Positions 9,069-16,977 of a DNA stretch of 42,753 nt are shown one piece after another (the first letter of the stretch is position 1; every line of letters starts with the position of its first letter). Under the pieces are notes generated by a model, which was given only the letters and a program-made list of their open reading frames with translations, did not search any database and was not told where the DNA came from. The position numbers and the translations under genes were made by a program. Origin of the DNA: an uncultured Granulosicoccaceae bacterium (GTDB lineage Bacteria; Pseudomonadota; Gammaproteobacteria; Granulosicoccales; Granulosicoccaceae); NCBI GenBank assembly GCA_938041955.1, contig CALISD010000126.1:1-42753 (forward strand), read 5' to 3'.

Positions 9069-9506
9069 ATGAACTGCACCATTCATCACGTAAACTTACC
9101 CGCCAATGACGTACGTATCTCAGCCCGGTTCTATACCGAAGTTGTCGGCATGGCAGAAGGCAGCTGGATCTTCCCTCCCGAAGAACAGGTAGGACATATT
9201 AGCGCCGATCCTGAGAAACTGACTATCTTCCCGACCACCTCAACCAGTGAGGGTGAAAACGCAGGGCTACATCTGATTCGTCCGGAGCCTGCGTTTGCAC
9301 GTAAAAATCAACTCGATCACAACCCGTCTATTGGCGGCCACGTAGCACTGCAAGTGAAAAACCTGGATCAGGTAATAAGCCGACTGAAAGCTGCAGGCAT
9401 TCCATACTCACTGACCGGCACTTTCGCCATACCGGGAATGCGCCATCTCTATGTTTATGATCCCAGTATGAATCTGATCGAAATCAATGAAATTGTAAAA
9501 CTCTAG
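9069..9506 (+). CDS. VOC (glyoxalase/dioxygenase-fold) family protein
   Basis: 145-aa single-module vicinal-oxygen-chelate protein. It opens with the typical strand (CTIHHVNLPANDVRISARFYTEVVGM) and closes with the second half-module (GGHVALQVKNLDQVISRLKAAGI ... YVYDPSMNLIEINE). Candidate metal ligands are H7 in the first strand, the H of GGHVALQV and the E of LIEINE. Family members include glyoxalases, extradiol dioxygenases and resistance proteins, so substrate is open. The start is ATG 9069 because GGAG lies eight bases upstream; the longer frame from 8985 lacks both a ribosome site and homology. A MITE-like element begins one base after the stop. Confidence 0.8.
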   Translation: MNCTIHHVNLPANDVRISARFYTEVVGMAEGSWIFPPEEQVGHISADPEKLTIFPTTSTSEGENAGLHLIRPEPAFARKNQLDHNPSIGGHVALQVKNLDQVISRLKAAGIPYSLTGTFAIPGMRHLYVYDPSMNLIEINEIVKL

Positions 9507-9507
9507 A

Positions 9508-9663
9508 GGGCTGTGCGGGAAGTTCGGTAACAAACTTTTCACAGACACAGTCGTCAAAGCAAGGTGGAAAAATACGGGCATAGCAGAGTCTACGTCAAAT
9601 ATTTCTAACGCGGCGATGGCGGCTGTGGCTTCGATCCGTGTTACCGAACTCTTCAAACAGCCC
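9508..9663. mobile_element. MITE-like element with 25-bp terminal inverted repeats
   Basis: The left end reads GGGCTGT, six unrelated bases, then AGTTCGGTAACA (9508-9532). The right end (9639-9663) read in reverse has the same GGGCTGT, six different bases, and the same AGTTCGGTAACA. That is 19 of 25 matching positions, with all mismatches in one central block. The 156-bp element carries no transposase. It sits one base past the TAG of the VOC gene. No clear target duplication was seen at the flanks. It may be a non-autonomous element or an IS remnant. Confidence 0.5.
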
Positions 9664-9694
9664 ACTAACCTGCAGTATTCATGGGGATTCAGCA

Positions 9695-9799
9695 TCCAGA
9701 GTCAAAGCGCTAAACAGGTCATTAATACTCACGCGCAAAATGTGGGTCGCCACGTGCGCGGGGGAGCTGATGACCTGTTTAGCGAAATTGCGCTCTGGA
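9695..9799. repeat. 105-bp nested palindrome (four stacked inverted repeats)
   Basis: Four concentric pairs: TCCAGAG (9695-9701) with CTCTGGA (9793-9799); CGCTAAACAGGTCAT (9708-9722) with its exact 15-base complement at 9770-9784; CGCGCA (9732-9737) with TGCGCG (9755-9760); and GTGG (9742-9745) with CCAC (9750-9753) closing a 4-base loop. As RNA or single-stranded DNA it would fold into one long interrupted hairpin. No coding function is apparent. Confidence 0.65.
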
Positions 9800-9834
9800 A
9801 TCAAATAGACAGAGTGCTTTTGCTTGTACATAGT

Positions 9835-9864
9835 TTATTGCCTTTAAAGTTATTGCCTTTAAAG
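9835..9864. repeat. Tandem duplication of a 15-base unit
   Basis: TTATTGCCTTTAAAG occurs twice in direct succession (9835-9849 and 9850-9864), an exact duplication. It lies in the non-coding gap after the nested palindrome, possibly a slippage product. Confidence 0.8.
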
Positions 9865-9988
9865 ACTGTATACAACCGGTATATCGTTAAATGCCCAGAG
9901 TCACCTCATGAATAATGCTGGTATTCAGGAAGGCGAGCGAAATCAGGACCCACATCGATCCTTGCCGCCATCAAACCTCAATCACGGG

Positions 9989-10465
9989 TTAATTGAGTAA
10001 AAGCGGCTTACCAATGGGATAATACTCCGTAGCAGCATTAACAAGAGACTTAGCCGTCAATTCAGCAACGCCGTAAACCTCGACCCGTTTACCCCGCTCA
10101 TCCCGTATTTTATGGGCAAGGAGATCAAAGTCACCATCCCCCGAAACCAGGATTATGACATCGGCACTGTCAGCCCACTCCAACGCATCGATAGTAATTC
10201 CAACATCCCAGTCACCTTTCGCAGAACCGTCCGAACGTTGTATAAAAGGCTTTAGTTTTACCTCAAACCCAATGGCTCTCAATATATTCTGAAACTCGCG
10301 TTGTTTCTGATCCCCTCTGTCAATAGCATAGGCGACAGCTTTAACCACCTCCCGACCGTCGGTTGCCTGCCGCCAGAACTTGTTGTAGTCAAAGTTTTTT
10401 CCAAAGATCTGTCTCGCTGTGTAGTAGACATTCTGCACATCAACAAAAATCGCAACTTTATTCAT
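9989..10465 (-). CDS. NYN-domain (LabA/DUF88, PIN-like) protein
   Basis: 158-aa protein of the NYN family, PIN-like folds that often act as metal-dependent ribonucleases. Visible signatures are VDVQN near residue 10 (first acidic residue), a central KGDWDVGITIDAL segment and the SGDGDFDLLAHKIRD motif, together giving the cluster of aspartates expected at the active site. Start set at ATG 10465, where the family sequence begins (MNKVAIFVDVQN); an in-frame ATG six codons upstream is possible and has a GAG-containing leader. No operon partner and no nearby antitoxin-like gene, so a toxin role is not supported. Confidence 0.8.
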   Translation of the reverse strand: MNKVAIFVDVQNVYYTARQIFGKNFDYNKFWRQATDGREVVKAVAYAIDRGDQKQREFQNILRAIGFEVKLKPFIQRSDGSAKGDWDVGITIDALEWADSADVIILVSGDGDFDLLAHKIRDERGKRVEVYGVAELTAKSLVNAATEYYPIGKPLLLN

Positions 10466-10926
10466 CTGCACAGCATACTTCACTCGCAGTTAGAAATGGC
10501 GGTACTCACGTGTTCTCGGTAAATAAGAATTCCTTCTCAATCACAGTCAGGCACACCGACCGATCAGTTCTATGCTTCCACCATGAGAGAATTACAGGTT
10601 ATTGTGCGTCTTGAACGCTAAATACGTTACCACAGGCCAGCGAAGGCAGACGTTGAGAATCTATTCGCCTGAGCATTTTTTCTCAGGTACCTCAGCGCTA
10701 AACGCATCATCAGTTTTGAAACTCGCTGAAGCGAAGTTCATGTGTCAATCGACATTCTGATGTGCTCGTCATATTGGATTGTTTAGATCTATTCGCTCAG
10801 CGTTTAGTATCTTTCACTGCAGACTAAGCGGTTGCCTTTACAAGGATATAATCACACGAACAACCAGCCACTACCTTGGATCGATTCCAATACTTCCAAA
10901 ACAGCATTAAAAATATTTGTGTGACC
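10466..10926. other. 460-bp intergenic region, no gene seen
   Basis: Between two minus-strand genes. Short plus-strand ORFs here are antisense to the NYN gene and lack ribosome sites. One small hairpin is visible, CCTGAG and CTCAGG around an 8-base T-rich loop near 10668-10687. Nothing else was recognised. Confidence 0.4.
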
Positions 10927-11538
10927 TTACTGTAGCTGCGCCTGCACATCAGGACTAAATGGTGTACCTTGATGCATACGCATCTGCCAACACCTGCCGT
11001 TACTTATCCAGGTAGAAGCACGATGAGCGCTCTCTACAGTGTCGCCATATCGCACGTGAGAATCATAAGTCACAAGTGCGACTGTTCTTTCGATAATAGA
11101 AACTTTGAAATTCGGTAGTGGTAACTGACAATTAAAGTCTGTCACTTTTGGTGGAAAAAGTGATTCATACTGATACACCCTACCGGACCTGCCAAACTCT
11201 ATAAACTCAGTATGCACATGGCGCTTAAGCCATTCGGGATCGAATCGCGTAGCGGCGCGCCACATACCTTCCTCCAGTGTTCGGATTGTGCTTTGCAGCT
11301 TAACGACGGATGATAAATGCACTGTGCGCAAGCGCTCTGCAACCACCTGACCCTCTGCAGTGAGCACCACTGATCTCGCCTTTCCTGCCGGATCATGGAT
11401 CCAGCCTCTTTCATACATTTCTCCGAGCAAATCCCAATCTATACCTTTCCATGCTCTTGTCATTCCATGGGTGGTGGTTGCCGTGATAGATATTAGCGCG
11501 AAACCAAGCTCTGTGGCCCTGTCAGTGTCGATGTCCAT
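10927..11538 (-). CDS. DUF6429 - DUF4440 (SnoaL-like) fusion protein
   Basis: 203 aa from the ATG at 11538. Residues 1-68 match the small DUF6429 family: acidic opening MDIDTDRATELGFALISIT, then WKGIDWDLLGEMYERGWI, then DPAGKARSVVLTAEG. DUF6429 normally stands alone as a protein of under 100 aa with a winged-helix look. Residues from about 85 resemble DUF4440/NTF2-like proteins (IRTLEEGMWRAATRFDPEWLKRHVHTEFIEFG ... STWISNGRCWQM). The DUF6429 match begins at this ATG, while upstream in-frame starts (ATG 39 bases earlier, GTG at 11598) add unrelated residues. No clear ribosome site precedes any of them. Function unknown; a small-molecule-binding NTF2 fold tied to a possible DNA-binding module would fit a one-component sensor, which is inference only. 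Confidence 0.65.
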   Translation of the reverse strand: MDIDTDRATELGFALISITATTTHGMTRAWKGIDWDLLGEMYERGWIHDPAGKARSVVLTAEGQVVAERLRTVHLSSVVKLQSTIRTLEEGMWRAATRFDPEWLKRHVHTEFIEFGRSGRVYQYESLFPPKVTDFNCQLPLPNFKVSIIERTVALVTYDSHVRYGDTVESAHRASTWISNGRCWQMRMHQGTPFSPDVQAQLQ

Positions 11539-11706
11539 AACGCCAGAATATCGCAGTAGCCCGGTATTGAAAACCATTTTTGTTATGAGTAAAAACACGA
11601 ATTAAGCATCAACACCCTATTCCTAGACTACCTCTGAAATCTGGATGCCAGCGGTTCTCAGTTTGTTGGTCCGTGTCGACTTCAATACTTTAGATTAGAT
11701 CCCCAA

Positions 11707-11883
11707 TCAACCGTCTGAACTCGCTTCACTATCCTGACCGGGCTCCACCGCTAGTTTCGCTCTATCAGCTTTACTAACGTATTTTGGCTTACTTTGCGCG
11801 GCCAACTTAGCATGTAACTTTTTAGCACGTGCCTTTTTGGAGCGAGCCTTTAAAATCTGATTCACCCTTTTGCGACGGTTCAT
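11707..11883 (-). CDS. DUF2986 small basic protein
   Basis: 58-aa protein encoded from ATG 11883 to TGA 11707. It begins MNRRKRVNQILKARSKKAR and has the KPKYVSKADRAKLA motif that defines DUF2986 as I know it, followed by an acidic tail. The family is small, highly basic and common in marine gammaproteobacteria; function unknown, though the charge suggests nucleic-acid contact. AGG lies five bases before the ATG. An 18-codon leader frame starting at ATG 11936 ends in a TGA overlapping this ATG, which might couple translation. Confidence 0.75.
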   Translation of the reverse strand: MNRRKRVNQILKARSKKARAKKLHAKLAAQSKPKYVSKADRAKLAVEPGQDSEASSDG

Positions 11884-12160
11884 GTCAGCCTGGTACCATT
11901 CACGCGTATGACTTTTTGACGCACCTTAGTTTTCATAATTACTGCCTTTTGGTTTTATCATTTAACGCATAACGCAACAGGCCGCCGAAAAACATTACCT
12001 GAGACCGCGAATAGCCACAGTACGATCAGGGGGACGGCTGCACCGTGGCTCCTCTCCGTCATTCACGGCTATAACAGGTAGCTTACTGGAAATCAGACCA
12101 GGACGGTCCTCACAGCCTGCTCCGTTACACACATGCTATAGTCGAATTTTGGACCGCTAA

Positions 12161-13048
12161 TTGGCTATTTCCCAACGCCCCTCAAAACTGAGCTTACCGC
12201 AGATTAACCCCGGCGTCGCCACTGTGGTGGACTACCTGATCTTCCATTTTCCACATATTGATGCCCGGGTTTGGCGAAAACGTATCATCGACGGTAAAGT
12301 CCACCGTCATGACGGATCACTGATCACGAACCAATCCCCCTTTCAACCACAGCAACGAATCTACTATTACCGGGAAGTTGAAAACGAGCCTTGCATCCCC
12401 TTTGAGGAAGCCATTGTATATCAGGACCAACATATCCTTGTCGCTTATAAACCGCATTTTCTGCCAGTCACTCCCGGCGGTATTTATGTCAATGAGTGCC
12501 TGCAGAATCGTTTAAGAATCAGTACCGGCATTAGCGAGTTGCAAGCACTGCACCGACTGGACAGAGCGACAGCCGGCCTGGTTATGTTCTCGGTCAACCC
12601 TGATACACGCCATCGCTACCACCATCTATTTGAATCACGGAAAATACGGAAAAACTATCAGGCAATTGCCAAGGTGGAAGACACTGACAAACTTCAGGGT
12701 CAAGAGTGGGAAATCAAAAACCGGATCGTACAGTCCAAACCGCGTTTTACTATGTGTGTGACACATGGTGAAGCAAATAGTCATACCTTAGCCAGATGCG
12801 TAAACCAATCTGCTCAGAAGGCGCTTTTTGAGCTAAACCCGATTACTGGTAAAACCCACCAGTTACGTATTCACATGCTGACGCTGGGCTGGCCCATTCT
12901 GAATGACAGGTACTACCCACAACTTCAGCAACAATCAGCTGACAACTATTCGGCACCATTACAGTTACTATCGAAGGAATTGAGGTTCATTGATCCGGTG
13001 ACTCAAAATACACGGCACTTTCGCTGTGACAGAAACTTAACTTTTTAA
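12161..13048 (+). CDS. RluA-family pseudouridine synthase, TTG start
   Basis: Converts uridine to pseudouridine in rRNA or tRNA. The catalytic motif HRLDRATAGL is at residues 131-140, with the nucleophilic aspartate at D134. An S4-like N-terminal part (VVDYLIFHFPHIDARVWRKRIIDGKVHRHDG) and C-terminal ITGKTHQLRIHMLTLGWPILND complete the family architecture in 295 aa. The start is TTG at 12161: the sequence following (RPSKLSLPQ) looks like the family's usual opening, and no ATG lies near. Ribosome site weak. The branch with this N-terminus has no sure RNA target that I can assign. Transcribed alone, divergent from DUF2986. Confidence 0.85.
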   Translation: MAISQRPSKLSLPQINPGVATVVDYLIFHFPHIDARVWRKRIIDGKVHRHDGSLITNQSPFQPQQRIYYYREVENEPCIPFEEAIVYQDQHILVAYKPHFLPVTPGGIYVNECLQNRLRISTGISELQALHRLDRATAGLVMFSVNPDTRHRYHHLFESRKIRKNYQAIAKVEDTDKLQGQEWEIKNRIVQSKPRFTMCVTHGEANSHTLARCVNQSAQKALFELNPITGKTHQLRIHMLTLGWPILNDRYYPQLQQQSADNYSAPLQLLSKELRFIDPVTQNTRHFRCDRNLTF

Positions 13049-13576
13049 TTGCAATTCACAAGCTGACACACCATCACCACTCGAATACAAACTTAATATT
13101 CCGATGACTGCGGCACGCTCTGGACCAAAAGTAATTCCCGGACACACTTGCCGCACCTATACCCCCTGCCAAATAGAAACAAAACGCGACATTTTTCTGC
13201 CATACCGAATGCTTATCAATAAATAGCAAGCATGCTTTCGGGCGAAGAACCTCCCGGAAGTTATCACTATAACAACCTGATTTGCCAACGCCTCCAGCAT
13301 ATTTTCTAATCACCGCCTGCAGACTTTCACAATGATAAGTACTGCACACTTATGCCAACAAGAAAGCAATAATGCAGATTGCCGGAACACATCTGGCAAC
13401 AGGTGCAATATATTTTCTTTGCGCGGTTGCTCGCTCTCCAAACGATGGCGGGCATACCAGGTTGAGAGTATTGTCCACAAATTTCAGCACTGCCGACAAC
13501 ATTCGAGAAATATTAGATACTCATGTGCGGCCTCTAGCGAGCTTTCCTGTGACTCCAAGTAACACCAATTGACGCT
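13049..13576. other. Intergenic region before the phosphodiesterase operon
   Basis: About 530 bp with only short overlapping ORFs on both strands (for example a 91-aa minus frame at 13074-13349) that lack ribosome sites and family resemblance. It should hold the promoter of the EAL/binding-protein operon; no clear promoter was picked out. Confidence 0.4.
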
Positions 13577-15622
13577 GTGAAGGTCCTTAATCAAAAATAC
13601 TTTTCAGCTTCGGTCAATCGCGACCTAAACAGGCTGTCAAAGATATCGAATGTCGCATATCTTGTTGCAACACTTGTTTTGTGCGGAACAATAATATTCA
13701 GTTACAACACTCTTAAACAGATTCTCGTTGAACAATCACATCTTAATGCATTTGAGGTCTCGAACAACGAACTAAGAATGACGATCCAGGAGTCATCTCT
13801 GTATCTGTCAGACCTGAAGCAGGCAAAAGAGCAAATAGAATCCGAATCACGGCTTGAGCAGAAGATAAACCATCGACTGCAAGCGGCTCTGGTAAACATA
13901 CATAAACTAAAGACTCAAACGTCCTTTCACCTGAATCATCTGCGTGGTTATGAATACTACGACAGATTTTTTAGAATGTTCAATGGTCCTCCAGACAATA
14001 TATGGCAGAAGCTTGATCAATATGTCGCCAGGCTTCAGGAAGTGTCGACTAATGGATCCAGTAGCACAGCGGGAGCAGACCTTTTATGGTTACCAGTGGA
14101 AGCAACAGCCGCCAAAAATGGCGCTCTTGGAAAAAGTTACGAAACAGCCTTGCTGCGCTTGCAAAAGATCACCTCCGAACGTGCCGATCATTTAGCCACG
14201 ACTCACAAAAATCTGTCTCTCATTTCAATTATCATTGTGCTACTGGAACTTGGGTTAATTTTTATTCCACTCAGGCAACGCCTACAGAAAGTAAACAAAA
14301 AGCTTCAGTCTGCGCATGAAGAGCTCTACCTGCAAGCCAATTTCGACCAGCAAACCGGCTTCCCGAACACATCGGGAATAGCAAAACAACTCAATGGAGC
14401 TGGTTCAGAACGGCCATACAATTTTTTGATCATAGTGTCTATTTTTGATATCGAAAATATTAGCAATATTGTCGGCCCCACATTGCTGGATAATTTTTTC
14501 AAAAACTTCTCACATAAGCTGGCTCAGACATTTCCCGAAGACTCACTCATATTTCGCACTGGAGACAACGAGTTCGGTGTGATAAACCATGCTTCAGCTG
14601 GCAACGCGTATACCGGTAATATTGAGTCTCTACAAAGTAAACTAGCCAGTAAGTTATCTGTGCAAAACGCTATCATCTATCCAGAATTCAAACTCGGTTG
14701 CACCACGGGAATCATCACCAGCGACAATTTACAAGACAAGCTCATTAACGCCCGACTCTCAGCACAGCACTACAAACACACAGAACCAGTTTTGCCTGCC
14801 TACGTGTCCACAATGCGCTCAAAGATTGAAGAAGACAGCCTGCAAATCGAAAGAATCCGAACCGGGCTAAAAAACAGTGAGTTTATCCCCTTTTATCAAA
14901 TCAAAGTCGATGCACAGACTGGCTTGATCTGCGGCATGGAAGCATTGTGCAGATGGATAGACGCGGGTGGCACAATGCACTCGCCGTATACGTTTATACC
15001 TCTGGCAGAGAAAAGCGGCCTGATATCCGAAATGACATGGCAGTTGCTTGATACCATCGCCAATGACTACAAAAGATGGTGCGAGCTCGGCCTAGCTCCC
15101 GGTCGAGTTGCATTTAATGCAGCAGAAATGATGCTTCGTGAGGTAGATTTCCCCGTCCGGATAAAGCGGGTGCTAGAGAAAACCGGTGCTGTACATTGCC
15201 CTATAGACCTGGAAATCACAGAAAATATAGCGCTGGGGTCTGAGAGCGATAGTATTTCTAAGTCTCTTGCCGCAGCACACGAGCTCGGAATGCACTTGGC
15301 ACTTGATGACTTCGGAACAGGCTTTGCCTCTCTGAGCTCAATCGTCAGTATGGACATAGATATTATTAAGGTCGATCAGAGCTTCGTTAGAATGCTATCC
15401 AGCAGCAACGATGCTCGTAATATTGTTGCGTCTATCATAAAGCTGTGCCAACAGTTAGAAAAAAAATGTGTGGTGGAAGGTGTTGAAACAGAAGAGGAAT
15501 GGGCATTCTGCCGTGATCTAGGCTGCGATGAAATACAAGGCTATCTGTTCTATAAGCCTGCACCATTTGACGATGTCGTAGAAAGTCTACGATACGAACA
15601 GCAACTTAAAAAAGCCAGCTAA
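13577..15622 (+). CDS. Membrane c-di-GMP phosphodiesterase with degenerate GGDEF and intact EAL domain
   Basis: 681-aa inner-membrane signalling protein. TM1 lies at about residues 24-45, a periplasmic sensor region at 46-211 (mostly helical, partly coiled coil), and TM2 at about 213-231. A GGDEF-like domain (about 250-405) has lost its signature: GDNEF at 329-333 instead of GGDEF, so it should not make c-di-GMP. The EAL domain (about 425-670) keeps the metal and catalytic residues: MEAL with E455, N514, E546 and E549 in LEITE, DDFGTG at 577-582, K598, EGVE at 634-637 and Q654. It should therefore hydrolyse c-di-GMP to pGpG. The GTG start is forced because an in-frame stop lies at 13550. A solute-binding protein gene starts one base after the stop, so ligand binding in the periplasm may regulate this enzyme. 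Confidence 0.9.
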   Translation: MKVLNQKYFSASVNRDLNRLSKISNVAYLVATLVLCGTIIFSYNTLKQILVEQSHLNAFEVSNNELRMTIQESSLYLSDLKQAKEQIESESRLEQKINHRLQAALVNIHKLKTQTSFHLNHLRGYEYYDRFFRMFNGPPDNIWQKLDQYVARLQEVSTNGSSSTAGADLLWLPVEATAAKNGALGKSYETALLRLQKITSERADHLATTHKNLSLISIIIVLLELGLIFIPLRQRLQKVNKKLQSAHEELYLQANFDQQTGFPNTSGIAKQLNGAGSERPYNFLIIVSIFDIENISNIVGPTLLDNFFKNFSHKLAQTFPEDSLIFRTGDNEFGVINHASAGNAYTGNIESLQSKLASKLSVQNAIIYPEFKLGCTTGIITSDNLQDKLINARLSAQHYKHTEPVLPAYVSTMRSKIEEDSLQIERIRTGLKNSEFIPFYQIKVDAQTGLICGMEALCRWIDAGGTMHSPYTFIPLAEKSGLISEMTWQLLDTIANDYKRWCELGLAPGRVAFNAAEMMLREVDFPVRIKRVLEKTGAVHCPIDLEITENIALGSESDSISKSLAAAHELGMHLALDDFGTGFASLSSIVSMDIDIIKVDQSFVRMLSSSNDARNIVASIIKLCQQLEKKCVVEGVETEEEWAFCRDLGCDEIQGYLFYKPAPFDDVVESLRYEQQLKKAS

Positions 15623-15623
15623 A

Positions 15624-16931
15624 ATGATCGTAATACCAAGAAGTTTCAGATGGTTATTTACGAGCATTACGTCAACCATACTGGTTTTTGGAATGTGCTC
15701 CATTCCCCTGCCAGGCAACGCCGCCGCCGAAGTTGAAGTTGAAGTTATGCATTGGTGGAGTCGTGGCGGCGAGAAACGCGCAATGCAAGTACTCAGAGAT
15801 GAATTCGAACTGAGAGGTGGCACATGGTACGACGTACCCGGTGAAAACTCTATCTCTGTATTGAATACCGCCGTGTCAAGAATGGCCAAAGGTTACGCAC
15901 CTACGCTTGTTCAGTGGAATTCAGGTTGGGAGGTTTCACAAATCCGAAACCTTGGCCTACTCAATAACTTAGATCAACAGTCTACAAGCTACCTACAAAA
16001 CGCCTTTATAGACAATGTGCTCGATATGATTATGGTCAACGGAGAGATTGTCGCAATCCCCGTCAACGTCCACAGTGAAAACTGGCTCTGGTATAAGCCA
16101 GCCAGCCTGATTGAACATGGGCAAGAGGTACTATCCAATTGGAGCGAATTTCTAAAGTTTGCCCGAACACTTTCTGAATCAGGGCAAGTCGCTATAGCAG
16201 TTGGAGATGAAGCACCGCAGAAACGCACCTTGTTTAACAATGTTCTGCTCGGTGTCGCAGGGCAAGATATTTTCCAGCGTATTTACAATGACCTGGATAT
16301 TTCTGCCTTGGAAACCTCAGAATTTCGCGATGCCATCAATACCTATACAACACTTAAAAGCTATTCGCATTCTTTCGGTGACGGGCGATGGGAACAACAA
16401 TTGGCGGCTGTGGCCGCCAATAACGCATTTACCGTGAGTATGGGCGACTGGGCAAAAGGCGAGTTTCGGAATTTAGGCTTAAAGCTTGGTAGAGACTACG
16501 AGTGTGCCCCGGCACCTGGCACGGCCGAGAATGTGGTGCTGGTCATTGATGCCTTTGTTTTAGGACAAGTTTCAAACAATAGTGAAAAGCTTGGACAACA
16601 ATTGTTCATGGATGTGGTCACTGACCCCGTAGTCAGTGAGACATTTAATTATCTAAAAGGCTCATTGTCGCCGCTGCGTGAAATTGATTCTCAGGGGCTG
16701 GATAAATGCAGCAACTTGGCGCACAACACCCTGAACAAACGTGGCAAAGCCATTAAGCCACACGCAAGCATCGGTGACAGAGGATTTATCGCAGGCATGG
16801 ATCACCTGATCTCTAAACTGTGGTCTGGCAACAGCACCTCGACAGACTGGATCACCGAGTTTGCGGAACTGATAGAACAAGAAAACACCAAACGTGCAAG
16901 TACCTCTCAGCTCTCAAGCAACACACAATAA
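15624..16931 (+). CDS. Periplasmic family 1 solute-binding protein, coupled to the phosphodiesterase
   Basis: 435-aa extracellular solute-binding protein of the sugar (family 1) type. The N-terminal signal peptide ends near residue 35 (cleavage after NAAA). The mature protein opens VEVMHWWSRGGEKRAMQVL, as in glucose/mannose-type ABC binding proteins. Further family features are VQWNSGWEVSQIRNLGLL, the IPVNVHSENWLWYKPA segment and the SMGDWAKGEF motif. It starts one base after the EAL gene stop, which implies translational coupling. No permease or ATPase gene is present in the window, so it could serve a distant transporter or act as a ligand sensor for the membrane phosphodiesterase. Confidence 0.85.
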   Translation: MIVIPRSFRWLFTSITSTILVFGMCSIPLPGNAAAEVEVEVMHWWSRGGEKRAMQVLRDEFELRGGTWYDVPGENSISVLNTAVSRMAKGYAPTLVQWNSGWEVSQIRNLGLLNNLDQQSTSYLQNAFIDNVLDMIMVNGEIVAIPVNVHSENWLWYKPASLIEHGQEVLSNWSEFLKFARTLSESGQVAIAVGDEAPQKRTLFNNVLLGVAGQDIFQRIYNDLDISALETSEFRDAINTYTTLKSYSHSFGDGRWEQQLAAVAANNAFTVSMGDWAKGEFRNLGLKLGRDYECAPAPGTAENVVLVIDAFVLGQVSNNSEKLGQQLFMDVVTDPVVSETFNYLKGSLSPLREIDSQGLDKCSNLAHNTLNKRGKAIKPHASIGDRGFIAGMDHLISKLWSGNSTSTDWITEFAELIEQENTKRASTSQLSSNTQ

Positions 16932-16977
16932 TACGATCACAGCCCCGCCTTTGTATTTTTAGCGGTTGGACATTTTT

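Noticed and set aside
9695..9799. Integron attC site
   Set aside because: Size and palindromic form fit, but the arm ends read GCTAAAC/GTTTAGC, which break the RYYYAAC/GTTRRRY rule at a required position. There is no integrase or cassette context, and the 15-bp arms are perfectly paired.
9989..10465. NYN protein as a toxin of a toxin-antitoxin pair
   Set aside because: No small partner gene is adjacent, and many NYN proteins are stand-alone.
13074..13572. Several ORFs of 66-91 aa on both strands
   Set aside because: They overlap one another, lack ribosome sites and have no recognisable domain.
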